Positions 11,093-19,051 of a stretch of DNA of 64,000 bases are shown in pieces (position 1 is the first letter of the stretch; every line of letters starts with the position of its first letter). The notes beneath the pieces are model-generated. The model did not search any database, was not told the origin of the DNA, and worked only from the letters and a program-made list of their open reading frames with translations. The position numbers and the translations under genes were made by a program. The DNA is from Stutzerimonas stutzeri (GTDB lineage Bacteria; Pseudomonadota; Gammaproteobacteria; Pseudomonadales; Pseudomonadaceae): contig NZ_CP046902.1 in assembly GCF_009789555.1 (NCBI RefSeq), positions 4,480,001 to 4,544,000 on the forward strand. Direction: 5' to 3'.

Positions 11093-11884
11093 ATGAATCT
11101 TGATCTGAAAGGCAAAGTCGTCGTCATCACCGGGCCTGCCAAGGGCATGGGCCGGGCTGTCACCCTGGCCTTCGCGAGTGAAGGCGCGCAACTGGTACTC
11201 GCCGGGCGCGACACCGCCGCCATCGACGCGGTAGCCCGGGAACTCAATGCAATGGGTACCGAAGCGCTGGTCGTCAAATGCGACATGACCAGCAGCGAAC
11301 AGGCCGAACGGCTGGCGGCGGAGACCCTGGCCCGGTTCGGCAGTATCGACGTACTGGTAAATGTCGCGGGGGGCTCCGGCCCTATCGGCAAGACCGGCTG
11401 GGAAACCACCCAGGCCGAATTCGACGACATCGTACAGCTGAACATGACCGGCTGCTTCAACACCATGCGCGCGGTGATGCCGGCAATGATCGAACGGCGC
11501 GCCGGCAAGATCGTCAACGTCGGAGGCACCTTCGGTATGCGTGGCCGTGCCGGGCGTATGGCCTATTCAGCCTCCAAATGGGGCCTGCGCGGTATTACCA
11601 AAAGTTTTGCACTGGAGGCCGGTGCCTACGGCATCAACGTCAATTGCGTGGCCCCAGGCATGGTCGATGGCCCACGTTTTCGCGACAAGGTCTGCGCCAA
11701 CATGGCCGCCAAGCTCGGCATCACGCCCGAGGAAGCGGCCACCCGGCATGCTGAGGACTACGCCCTCAAACGCGTTTCAACCGACAACGACGTGGCCAAC
11801 GCCTGCCTGTTCCTGGCCAGCGACGTTGCGCGCCAAATCACGGGTGTCGATCTGCCGGTGGACGGCGGATGGGCGCTGCTCTAG
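11093..11884 (+). CDS. Short-chain dehydrogenase/reductase
   Basis: 263 residues from the ATG at 11093, after GGAG. A classical SDR with the NAD(P)-binding glycine motif TGPAKGMGRA near residues 12-21, NVAGG near 90, the catalytic Ser region and YSASKWG near 157, and PVDGGWALL at the C-terminus. It acts as a cytoplasmic oxidoreductase on an unknown alcohol/ketone. It sits between the binding protein and the cyclic amidohydrolase, with short spacing, so it is probably part of the same pathway. An oxidoreductase is not expected in simple cyanurate hydrolysis, hinting at a more complex substrate. Confidence 0.85.
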   Translation: MNLDLKGKVVVITGPAKGMGRAVTLAFASEGAQLVLAGRDTAAIDAVARELNAMGTEALVVKCDMTSSEQAERLAAETLARFGSIDVLVNVAGGSGPIGKTGWETTQAEFDDIVQLNMTGCFNTMRAVMPAMIERRAGKIVNVGGTFGMRGRAGRMAYSASKWGLRGITKSFALEAGAYGINVNCVAPGMVDGPRFRDKVCANMAAKLGITPEEAATRHAEDYALKRVSTDNDVANACLFLASDVARQITGVDLPVDGGWALL

Positions 11885-11894
11885 GAGAACAAGT

Positions 11895-13343
11895 ATGAGC
11901 CAAGTAGATCTGGTCATTCGCGGCGCACGCGTCGTTTCGGACCATCAGATAATCGAAGCTTCGGTCGCCATCGATGGCGAAACCATTGTTGCCGTCGGCC
12001 ACGATGACCTGATGCCCTCCGCACGTGAAGTACTCCAGGCCGACGGCCTGTACTTGCTGCCCGGTGCGATCGACAGCCATGTGCATTTCCGTGACCCCGG
12101 CTATCCGCACAAGGAAACCTGGAAGACCGGCTCGGCGGCAGCCGCCTGCGGTGGCGTCACCACCGTATTCGAGATGCCCAACACCAATCCGCCCACCGCC
12201 ACCATCGAAGCCCTGCGGATGAAACAGAAAGCCGCCGAATCATCCTATGTGGACTTCGGCATCCACGGCCTGCTCGGTGACGACACGGTGGGCCATCTGG
12301 AAGAACTGATCGACGCTGGCGTCACCAGCTTCAAGGCCTTCGTCGGAAACACCTTCGGCAATCTGCCCTCGCCCAGCGACGGTGCTCTGCTGGAAGGCTT
12401 CGAAAAACTCGCACCGCTGGGCATCCGTACCGTTGTACATGCGGAAAACTCCTCGATTCTCGCGCGGCGGCAAAAACGCATGCAGGCCGAAGGCCGCATC
12501 GATGCGCTGGCCCATTTGGCGGCACGCCCCGTAGTCGCCGAGATTGAAGCCATTGGCCGCGTACTGACGTTGGCAGAATGGACCGGCGCCCGCGTGCACA
12601 TTGCCCATCACAGCGCCGCGGATTCGCTCTTCCTGATCCGCGAGGCCAAGCGTCGCGGCGTCGACGTCACTGTGGAAACCTGCCCGCAATACCTGTTGCT
12701 CAACACCGATCATGCCGATCATCTGGGCGGCATCCTGCGACTCAACCCGCCGATCCGCGAGGCGCGCCACAACCAGCCCCTGTGGGACGCCATGCTCGAC
12801 GGCACCATCGACATGATTGCCACAGACCACGCGCCCCATGCGCCGGAAGAAAAGACCCGCGCCAACATCTGGGAGTGCGACTGCGGCTTCCCCGGAATCG
12901 AAACCCAGATGGCCCTGATGCTGACCGAGGTAAACCGAGAGCGGGCCAGCCTGATGGACTACGTGCGCTGGAGTTCAGTCAATCCGGCCAAGGCCTGGGG
13001 CATCTACGGCACCAAGGGCGTGATAGCCCCTGGCGCCCATGCCGACATCGCTGTAGTCGACATGAACAAGACCGGCATCCTGTCCGAGAACGAATTGCAA
13101 AGTATCAGCAAGATCTCGCCCTGGGATGGGCGTGCGGTCAAGGGCTATCCGATCCACACCCTGCTGCGCGGGCGCTTTGTGATGCGCAACGGCAAGCTGG
13201 TCACCGAAGCGGCGGGCTGGGGACGCTCGGTCAAGAGTATCCAGGCCATGCCCAAGGCCAAGCCTTTGAATACCGAACACTACACCAACGCCATTCTGAA
13301 GACGCCGGAAGGTGTGCGGCCCACCGCAGAGCCGACTCGATGA
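11895..13343 (+). CDS. Allantoinase / dihydroorotase-like cyclic amidohydrolase
   Basis: 482 residues from the ATG at 11895, eight bases after AGGAG. It belongs to the amidohydrolase superfamily, with metal ligands His62/His64 in DSHVHFRDPG, a probable carboxylated Lys147 in TSFKAFVGN, and later VHIAHHSA and ATDHAPH (Asp near 311). This motif set is that of dinuclear-zinc ring-opening enzymes: dihydroorotase class I, allantoinase, hydantoinase/dihydropyrimidinase relatives. It would hydrolyse a cyclic ureide. It lies in the operon upstream of the transporter genes and the cyanuric-hydrolase-family gene. The exact substrate cannot be read from sequence. Confidence 0.85.
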   Translation: MSQVDLVIRGARVVSDHQIIEASVAIDGETIVAVGHDDLMPSAREVLQADGLYLLPGAIDSHVHFRDPGYPHKETWKTGSAAAACGGVTTVFEMPNTNPPTATIEALRMKQKAAESSYVDFGIHGLLGDDTVGHLEELIDAGVTSFKAFVGNTFGNLPSPSDGALLEGFEKLAPLGIRTVVHAENSSILARRQKRMQAEGRIDALAHLAARPVVAEIEAIGRVLTLAEWTGARVHIAHHSAADSLFLIREAKRRGVDVTVETCPQYLLLNTDHADHLGGILRLNPPIREARHNQPLWDAMLDGTIDMIATDHAPHAPEEKTRANIWECDCGFPGIETQMALMLTEVNRERASLMDYVRWSSVNPAKAWGIYGTKGVIAPGAHADIAVVDMNKTGILSENELQSISKISPWDGRAVKGYPIHTLLRGRFVMRNGKLVTEAAGWGRSVKSIQAMPKAKPLNTEHYTNAILKTPEGVRPTAEPTR

Positions 13344-13389
13344 GACGTGCACTCAGACGCAATCCAGCAAGGACAGGTCGTGAGGAGTA

Positions 13390-14280
13390 ATGCCCATGCT
13401 TGAAGGCCAATCAGCAAGTACGCCGAAAACGGTGATTGAACTGTCGGATGTGACCGTGCGCTACGGCGGCAACATGATCGCATTGGACAAGACCAGTCTG
13501 CGCATCGACCAGGGCGATTTCGTCGCCCTGGTTGGGCCAAGCGGCTGCGGCAAATCGACGATTCTCAAGCTGGTCGCAGGCCTGCTGGAACCCACCGAGG
13601 GAGCGGCAATCGTCGGCGGGCGCGAGGTGGGTGCCATCGGAAGCCATGCCAAACGGCTGGGCCTGGCGTTCCAGAATCCGACCATGCTGCCGTGGCTGAG
13701 CATCCTGGATAACGTGATGATTCCGCTGAAGATCGTCGAGCCTTTTCGCCACGACTATCGGCGCAAGAAGAACGGCGAGTTCCGTGAGCGTGCGGAGGCG
13801 CTGCTGAAACAGGTCGGGCTGGCCGGCTTCAGTGGCAAGCGCCCCTGGGAACTGTCGGGCGGCATGCTGCAGCGAGCCTCGCTTTGCCGGGCGCTGGTTC
13901 ACGAGCCAGACATTCTGCTGCTGGATGAACCATTCGGCGCCCTGGACCAGTTCACCCGCGAGGAGCTCTGGGACACCATGCAGGCCTTATGGATGGCAAA
14001 GCGCCCGACCGTACTGCTGGTCACCCACGATCTGCGTGAATCGGCCTATCTGGCCAATCGCATTTGTGTGATGAGTGCCCGACCTGGCCGCATCATTCAG
14101 GACCAGACCGTCCAGTTCGCCCGACCAAGGACGCTGGAGTCCAGCTATGAACCCGACTTCACCGCGCTGGTGCAACAGCTGCGCATGAGCATTGCCCATG
14201 CCCGTTCGGATGCCGACAAGCCGGCGGTGGCCACCCTGACGCCGGCTACGGCGCCCCGCATCAAGGAGACGTCGCTATGA
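13390..14280 (+). CDS. ABC transporter ATP-binding protein (TauB/SsuB type)
   Basis: 296 residues from the ATG at 13390, after GAGGAG. It has Walker A (GPSGCGKST near 48-56), Q-loop (AFQNPTMLPWLS), signature LSGGMLQRASLCRAL, Walker B (ILLLDEPFGALD) and a switch His (VTHDLRESAYL). The short Q-loop plus MLPW pattern is typical of nitrate/sulfonate/taurine-type importers. It pairs with the substrate-binding protein at 10024 and the permease that begins inside its stop codon (ATGA overlap at 14277-14280). Confidence 0.9.
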   Translation: MPMLEGQSASTPKTVIELSDVTVRYGGNMIALDKTSLRIDQGDFVALVGPSGCGKSTILKLVAGLLEPTEGAAIVGGREVGAIGSHAKRLGLAFQNPTMLPWLSILDNVMIPLKIVEPFRHDYRRKKNGEFRERAEALLKQVGLAGFSGKRPWELSGGMLQRASLCRALVHEPDILLLDEPFGALDQFTREELWDTMQALWMAKRPTVLLVTHDLRESAYLANRICVMSARPGRIIQDQTVQFARPRTLESSYEPDFTALVQQLRMSIAHARSDADKPAVATLTPATAPRIKETSL

Positions 14281-15059
14281 ACAAGCAACTGTCGCGCTTC
14301 AAGCGCAACATGCTCTCGTTCTCTGCCATGGTGCTGTTTTTCTTGGCTTGGGAAACAATCTGCCGAGGTCTGGGCGTATCGGAATTGATCCTACCCGTGC
14401 CAAGCCAGATTGCAGCCGTACTGATCGAGAAGATGCCGATCCTCTGGCCGCATACGCAGCAGACACTGATGACCACGCTGATCGGCTTCTTCCTCGGTGT
14501 CGGCATCGGCCTGCTTATCGGCGTCATCATCGGCTCTTCGCGGATTGCCTACGATATCGCCTATCCCCTGCTGGTCGGCTTTTCCAGTATTCCCAAGGTA
14601 GCTGTGGTGCCGATCTTCGTGGTCTGGTTCGGTGCGGGCACCGTCCCGGCGATACTGACCTCGATGGTCATCGGGATCTTTCCCGTAGTGGTCAACGTTG
14701 CCACCGGCTTGGCCACCACCGAACCGGAACTGGAGGACGTGCTGCGCGTGCTCGGAGCGAAGAAGCGCGACATTCTCTGGAACGTCGGGCTGCCGCGCAC
14801 CCTGCCCTATCTGTTCGCCTCGCTGAAGATCGCCCTGACCTCTGCCTTCATCGGCACAGTGCTCGCCGAAACCATCGCCTCGAACAAGGGCATCGGTAAC
14901 GTGATGATGATTGCCAGTGGCAACTTCGACGTGCCATTGGTATTCGCCGGGCTGTTCATCCTCGCCGCCCTTGGCGTTGCGCTCTACTCCATCTCCGCGC
15001 TGGTCGAAAATCACTTCACCAGCTGGACTCAACGCAAATCCGGCCCAGGCGCTTCATGA
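14277..15059 (+). CDS. ABC transporter permease (TauC/SsuC type)
   Basis: 260 residues with about six membrane helices and the cytoplasmic EAA loop (DVLRVLGAKKRDILWNVGLP near 160-180). It starts in an ATGA overlap with the ATPase gene and ends in an ATGA overlap with the LOG-family gene, so the genes are translationally coupled. It completes the NitT/TauT-type importer of the plus-strand operon. Confidence 0.9.
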   Translation: MNKQLSRFKRNMLSFSAMVLFFLAWETICRGLGVSELILPVPSQIAAVLIEKMPILWPHTQQTLMTTLIGFFLGVGIGLLIGVIIGSSRIAYDIAYPLLVGFSSIPKVAVVPIFVVWFGAGTVPAILTSMVIGIFPVVVNVATGLATTEPELEDVLRVLGAKKRDILWNVGLPRTLPYLFASLKIALTSAFIGTVLAETIASNKGIGNVMMIASGNFDVPLVFAGLFILAALGVALYSISALVENHFTSWTQRKSGPGAS

Positions 15060-15661
15060 TGAATACGTCACCCATCCCTCTGCGCAGTATTGCGGTGTTC
15101 TCCGGCTCCAACTTCGGCGTCTCCCCTGAGTACGCTGAACAGGCCAAGGCACTGGGCACCGAAATCGCCCGCCGTGGCATATGCCTGGTCTACGGCGGGA
15201 CGACCAAGGGCCTGATGGGCGTGGTCGCCGATGCTGCTCTCGCCCAAGGCGGCGAAGTGATTGGCGTAATCAATCAGCGCCTGTTTGATCGCGGCCATCT
15301 GCATCCCGGCCTCAGCAGCCACGAGATCGCCGCGGACATGCGCGTGCGCAAGGCGCGCATGAGTGATCTGGCAGATGCCTTCATCGCTCTGCCCGGCGGG
15401 CTCGGCACGCTGGAGGAGCTGTTCGAAGTGGCCACGCTGACCCAGTTGGGCGACCACACCAAGGCCTTCGCCTGCCTCAACGTACGCCGGTTCTTCGAGC
15501 CGCTGCGTACGCTGCTGGGGCACGCCCGCCAAGAAGGCTTCATGAAGATTGAGCACGCCGAGATGATCATCATCGAATCCGATCCCGCCCGGTTGCTGGA
15601 TCAACTGGCCGAGTGGCGCGCGCCGACCGTGACCAAATGGATAGACCAGCCTGGTTCCTGA
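15056..15661 (+). CDS. LOG-family nucleotide 5'-monophosphate nucleosidase
   Basis: 201 residues of the TIGR00730 / lysine-decarboxylase-like family. The diagnostic PGGLGTLEE near residues 116-124 is present, along with VYGGTTKGLMG and MRVRKARM. Proven members are not decarboxylases: they hydrolyse nucleoside 5'-monophosphates (cytokinin ribotides, AMP and others) to free base and ribose 5-phosphate. Coupled to a transporter and ring-opening hydrolases, it suggests that the imported compound, or a metabolite, can occur as a nucleotide. That is inference; LOG proteins can also be moonlighting or housekeeping. Confidence 0.85.
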   Translation: MMNTSPIPLRSIAVFSGSNFGVSPEYAEQAKALGTEIARRGICLVYGGTTKGLMGVVADAALAQGGEVIGVINQRLFDRGHLHPGLSSHEIAADMRVRKARMSDLADAFIALPGGLGTLEELFEVATLTQLGDHTKAFACLNVRRFFEPLRTLLGHARQEGFMKIEHAEMIIIESDPARLLDQLAEWRAPTVTKWIDQPGS

Positions 15662-15691
15662 CCCCGGAACCGCTTACCAGACAGGAACAGC

Positions 15692-16117
15692 ATGACCACG
15701 ATCAAAATTACCGCTGGCGGCTTCGAGTTTCTCGCCGAAGCCCATCCCGACGCGCCGGACACCCTGGCAGCCTTTCTAAAGCTGCTGCCCTACCGGCAGA
15801 AGTTCATCCACGTGCGCTGGAGCGGTGAAGGCTGCTGGGTGCCGTTGGGAGAATATCGACTAAACAACGCAGGCAAGCCGGTGGGTTTCGAGAACCACAC
15901 CAGCCACCCGTCGGTCGGGGACATCCTGTTCTACCCCGGCGGCTACAGCGAGACGGAGATCATCATGGCCTATGGCGCCTGCAGCTTTTCCAGCAAGCTC
16001 GGGCAACTCGCCGGCAACCACTTTCTGACCATCACCCAGGGCCGCGAAAACCTCCGCGCCCTCGGGCTGAAGACCCTGTGGGAAGGTGCGCAGGATGTCA
16101 CCTTCGAACTGGCCTGA
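15692..16117 (+). CDS. DUF3830 (cyclophilin-like fold) protein
   Basis: A 141-residue protein with no signal peptide or membrane segment, resembling the DUF3830 family of small cyclophilin-like-fold proteins. Visible patterns include FIHVRWSGEGCWVPLG, SHPSVGDILFYPGG and TEIIMAYGACSFSSKLG. An AGGAACAGC precedes the ATG. I know of no proven function. Such genes occur beside amidohydrolases and nitrogen-compound transporters, and here it lies directly before the cyanuric-acid-hydrolase-like gene, so it may bind a small ring compound or assist an enzyme. Confidence 0.7.
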   Translation: MTTIKITAGGFEFLAEAHPDAPDTLAAFLKLLPYRQKFIHVRWSGEGCWVPLGEYRLNNAGKPVGFENHTSHPSVGDILFYPGGYSETEIIMAYGACSFSSKLGQLAGNHFLTITQGRENLRALGLKTLWEGAQDVTFELA

Positions 16118-16155
16118 CATACCGCAGCCTATTTCTCAGACAAGGTAATCATCCC

Positions 16156-17256
16156 ATGAAGACACGCGTCACGCGTTTGGCGGCAACCGCCCCTGATGAC
16201 ATGACGGCGCTGATCCGCGCCATTGCCACGCAACAGATAGATCCGAGCCGGGTAATCGCCGTGCTCGGCAAGACCGAGGGCAACGGCTGCGTGAATGATT
16301 TCACCCGCGCCTTCGCTACCAGCACACTCAGGACATTCTTCTCCCGGCAATTGCGCCTGGCCGAGCCAGAGGTCGACGAGCGCATCGCCTTTGTCATGTC
16401 CGGCGGTACCGAGGGTGGGCTGAGCCCGCACTGGCTGGTATTTGAAGTCGACAACGATCACCCCGCTGACGACTCTGGCGTGTCCGGCCTGGCTGCCGGC
16501 GTGGCCTTTACCCGTGATTTCAGGCCAGAGGAAATCGGCCGCACTACCCAGGTGGAACTGACCCGCGAGGCGGTGCTGCAGGCGATGCGTACCGCTGGCA
16601 TCCAGCGGGTCGAGGATGTGCATTTCGTGCAGATCAAATGCCCGCTGCTGACGGCCGCGCGCATCAACGAGGCCGCCGGCCGCGGCCACACGGTGGTCTG
16701 CCGCGATACCTACGAGTCCATGGGCTATTCCCGGGGCGCCTCGGCCCTGGGCGTGGCAGCGGCGCTTGGCGATCTACCCGACGGCAAGGTGGCGCTGAAT
16801 GACGAGCAGATCTGCCAGGATTGGTCGCTCTACTCCACCCGGGCCAGCACTTCCGCCGGCATCGAGCTGCTGCGCAACGAGATTCTGGTGCTGGGCAATG
16901 CGCCCGGTTGGGATCCCGAATACCGTATCGGACACTCGGTCATGGAGGATGCGTTGGATGCCGCCGCTATCGACCGGGCACTGGCCAGCATGCCAAAAGG
17001 CGAATCGGTACAGCTGACACCCGAGCGACTCGCTGGACTCTTGGTCAAGGCCGAGCCTTCCGCATCCGGAAGCATCCGTGGCAGACGCCACGTGATGAGC
17101 GATGACAGCGATATCAATGGCTCACGCCATGCTCGCGCACTGGTCGGCGGCGTGCTGGCGGGTCGGCTAGGTGATACGCAACTGTTCGTTTCCGGCGGTG
17201 CGGAGCATCAGGGACCGAATGGTGGTGGCCCGCTGGCGCTGATCGTGCGGACCTAG
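16156..17256 (+). CDS. Cyanuric acid hydrolase / barbiturase-family ring-opening amidohydrolase
   Basis: 366 residues from the ATG at 16156, the usual length (about 355-370) of the AtzD/TrzD/barbiturase family. The three internal repeats each show the family's Lys and Ser: Lys39 in VLGKTEGNG with Ser82 in MSGGTEGGLSPHW; Lys in FVQIKCPLLT with Ser in YSRGASALG; Lys in LVKAEPSASGS with Ser in FVSGGAEHQGPNGGGP. It opens the s-triazine ring of cyanuric acid to carboxybiuret, or barbiturate to ureidomalonate. Nearby biuret-hydrolase-like and AtzH-like genes favour cyanuric acid. It is the last gene of the operon, ending 13 bases from the opposing operon. Confidence 0.88.
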   Translation: MKTRVTRLAATAPDDMTALIRAIATQQIDPSRVIAVLGKTEGNGCVNDFTRAFATSTLRTFFSRQLRLAEPEVDERIAFVMSGGTEGGLSPHWLVFEVDNDHPADDSGVSGLAAGVAFTRDFRPEEIGRTTQVELTREAVLQAMRTAGIQRVEDVHFVQIKCPLLTAARINEAAGRGHTVVCRDTYESMGYSRGASALGVAAALGDLPDGKVALNDEQICQDWSLYSTRASTSAGIELLRNEILVLGNAPGWDPEYRIGHSVMEDALDAAAIDRALASMPKGESVQLTPERLAGLLVKAEPSASGSIRGRRHVMSDDSDINGSRHARALVGGVLAGRLGDTQLFVSGGAEHQGPNGGGPLALIVRT

Positions 17257-17269
17257 GTCGGCCAGCAAG

Positions 17270-17956
17270 TCAGGCCTGTTGGATGCTGTTACGCGCCTCG
17301 GACAGCATCGACAGGCTGATCTTTCGTACCTCGATCCTGCTTTGTTCGATATGTGAACGCAGCAGCATCTGCGCCTCATCGCGCTTACGCGCTGCCAGCA
17401 CGGTCAGGATCCGCGCATGCTCATTGTAGGTTTCCTCAATCCGGGCACTCTTGTAGAAGTCCAGGCGCCGGACGATGCGTATGCGGTCGCAGACCTCGGC
17501 GTGCACCCGCGTCATTTCCCGGTTGCCCGCCGCGGCGAGCAGCCCGCAGTGAAACGCCTCATCCAGGTCGGCGACCTGCTTTGTGCCACGCTCACGCTGC
17601 GCCGTCGGCACCATCCAGATGCGATTGAGCCCCGCCAGTGCCTCGTCCAGATCCGGCCGACTGCATAGACGCTCGATGGCCACGGTCTCCAGCACCACGC
17701 GCAGGTCGTACAGTTCATCGAGCTGATCGAAGTCCAGAGGCTTGACCGTCCAGCCACGGCGAAAACCCACTTCCAGATAGCCCTCGCGCTCCAGGCGATA
17801 GAGTGCGTCGCGCACTGGGGTACGCGATACCTGATAGCGCGCGGCCAGTTCGGTCTCGCTGAATCGGTCATGCGGCAACAGTTGATAGTCGAAGATTTCC
17901 TGCTTCAACTTCAGATAGATCTGTTGCGCCAGGGCGTTGGTCTGCGGCTTTAGAAT
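17270..17956 (-). CDS. GntR/FadR-type regulator, probably of the island
   Basis: A GntR HTH domain (FSETELAARYQVSRTPVRDALYRLEREGYL) is followed by an FCD ligand-binding domain with acidic/His metal-site residues (DEAFHCGLL, YNEHARIL). The domain's first helix (ALAQQIYLKLKQEIFDYQL) lies in the open frame upstream of the only usual start, a TTG at 17906-17908, and there is no ATG or GTG in frame before a stop near 17972. An ATT at 17954-17956 or a CTG may be the real start. It is the last gene of the minus-strand operon, only about 28 bases below the AtzH-like gene. Confidence 0.8.
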   Translation of the reverse strand: MLKPQTNALAQQIYLKLKQEIFDYQLLPHDRFSETELAARYQVSRTPVRDALYRLEREGYLEVGFRRGWTVKPLDFDQLDELYDLRVVLETVAIERLCSRPDLDEALAGLNRIWMVPTAQRERGTKQVADLDEAFHCGLLAAAGNREMTRVHAEVCDRIRIVRRLDFYKSARIEETYNEHARILTVLAARKRDEAQMLLRSHIEQSRIEVRKISLSMLSEARNSIQQA

Positions 17957-17984
17957 GGCATCACCTGTCTGTCAGAGACTTCTT

Positions 17985-18380
17985 TCAGAGCGTACTGAGG
18001 TCGACGCTGACATGCGCCGCGACCACTTTCCAACCATCGGAAAAGCGCACCCAGGTCTGCATCTGTCGACCAGTCCGATTAGTTTCACCGTCGCTGAACT
18101 CGGTACTGACGGTGGCATGATCCTCATCAAAGGTAGAGATCACCGTGTTGCGCAATTGCCGGCCTGACCCTACCGGGCTGCAGACTCGCCGGTACGCGGC
18201 AATGTCCCGCGCGCCATAGAGGTTCTCGGCGACACCGTAACGCACGGTATGCGGGCTGTTCCAGAAGTAGTCATCCAGCACCTCCAACTCGTTCACCAGC
18301 AGGGCACGTTCGTAATCCTCGAACGCCAGGCGCACGGCCTCGACCACATGGGGCAGATTGATCAGTGGGTCTTTGTTCAC
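17985..18380 (-). CDS. AtzH-like (DUF3225, NTF2/cystatin-fold) protein
   Basis: 131 residues from a GTG at 18378-18380 that overlaps the TGA of the upstream isochorismatase gene (GTGA), with GAGG upstream. It matches my memory of the AtzH/DUF3225 family of small SnoaL/NTF2-like proteins: LDDYFWNSPHTVRYGVAENL near 38-57, RDIAAYRR, and QMQTWVRFSDGWKVVAAHVS at the end. AtzH is encoded with AtzE/AtzG in cyanuric acid mineralisation operons and has been linked to hydrolysis of carboxylated urea intermediates. No AtzE or AtzG gene is in this window. Confidence 0.75.
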   Translation of the reverse strand: MNKDPLINLPHVVEAVRLAFEDYERALLVNELEVLDDYFWNSPHTVRYGVAENLYGARDIAAYRRVCSPVGSGRQLRNTVISTFDEDHATVSTEFSDGETNRTGRQMQTWVRFSDGWKVVAAHVSVDLSTL

Positions 18381-19051
18381 CTTGGTTCCTCGTTCATTGC
18401 GGCGTGCAGCGCCGCCAGTGTGGCAGTGCGCCCGACGATTCCACCCTGGGCGACAATCATCTCCAGAGTCGCCTGTTTGTAAGCCGGGAAATAGCTCTCG
18501 GTGGCCTCTTCGATCAGCAGGCAGCGGTAGCCCCGGTCGTTCGCCTCGCGCATGCTGGTTTGCACACAGACCTCGGTAGTGACACCGGCGAAGATCAGAT
18601 ACTCGATGCCCTGCGCGAGCAGCCTGTCCTCCAGGCCGGTGGCGTAGAACATGCCCTTGCCGGGTTTGTCGATCACCCATTCTCCGGCCATCGGCGCCAG
18701 TGGCGCGATGATCTGATTGCCCGGTTCACCGCGCACCAGGATGCGTCCCATGGGGCCCGGGTCGCCGATACGCAAGCCGGCGGCTCCGCCCTCCCGTTTG
18801 GCGGCTGGACAATCGCTCAGATCCGGTTGGTGTGACTCGCGGGTGTGGATGACCAGCATCTGCCGCTCACGGGCCAGGGCGAGCAATGACGCCACGGCTG
18901 GAATGGCGGCCTGCAGCAGGCTGACGTCATTGCCCAGCGCGGCGCCAAAGCCCCCGGGTTCGAGAAAATCGCGCTGCATGTCGATGACCACCAGCGCGGT
19001 GTGCGCCGGATCGAAGCTGAATGCCGACGGCTTTGCCGCCAGGCTGATCAT
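18377..19051 (-). CDS. Isochorismatase-family hydrolase, triuret-hydrolase (TrtA)-like candidate
   Basis: A 224-residue cysteine hydrolase with triad Asp24 (VIDMQRDF), Lys132 (DKPGKGMF) and Cys162 (VTTEVCVQTS). It shares long patterns with the biuret-hydrolase-like paralogue two genes away (TRESHQPDLSD, RILVRGEPG, MREANDRGY), but has fewer cysteines and a different substrate-facing segment. Triuret hydrolases of this fold are often encoded beside biuret hydrolases and yield carboxybiuret, the same product that cyanuric acid hydrolase makes. Assignment as TrtA is an inference. It starts in an ATGA overlap with the ABC ATPase gene. Confidence 0.7.
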   Translation of the reverse strand: MISLAAKPSAFSFDPAHTALVVIDMQRDFLEPGGFGAALGNDVSLLQAAIPAVASLLALARERQMLVIHTRESHQPDLSDCPAAKREGGAAGLRIGDPGPMGRILVRGEPGNQIIAPLAPMAGEWVIDKPGKGMFYATGLEDRLLAQGIEYLIFAGVTTEVCVQTSMREANDRGYRCLLIEEATESYFPAYKQATLEMIVAQGGIVGRTATLAALHAAMNEEPR

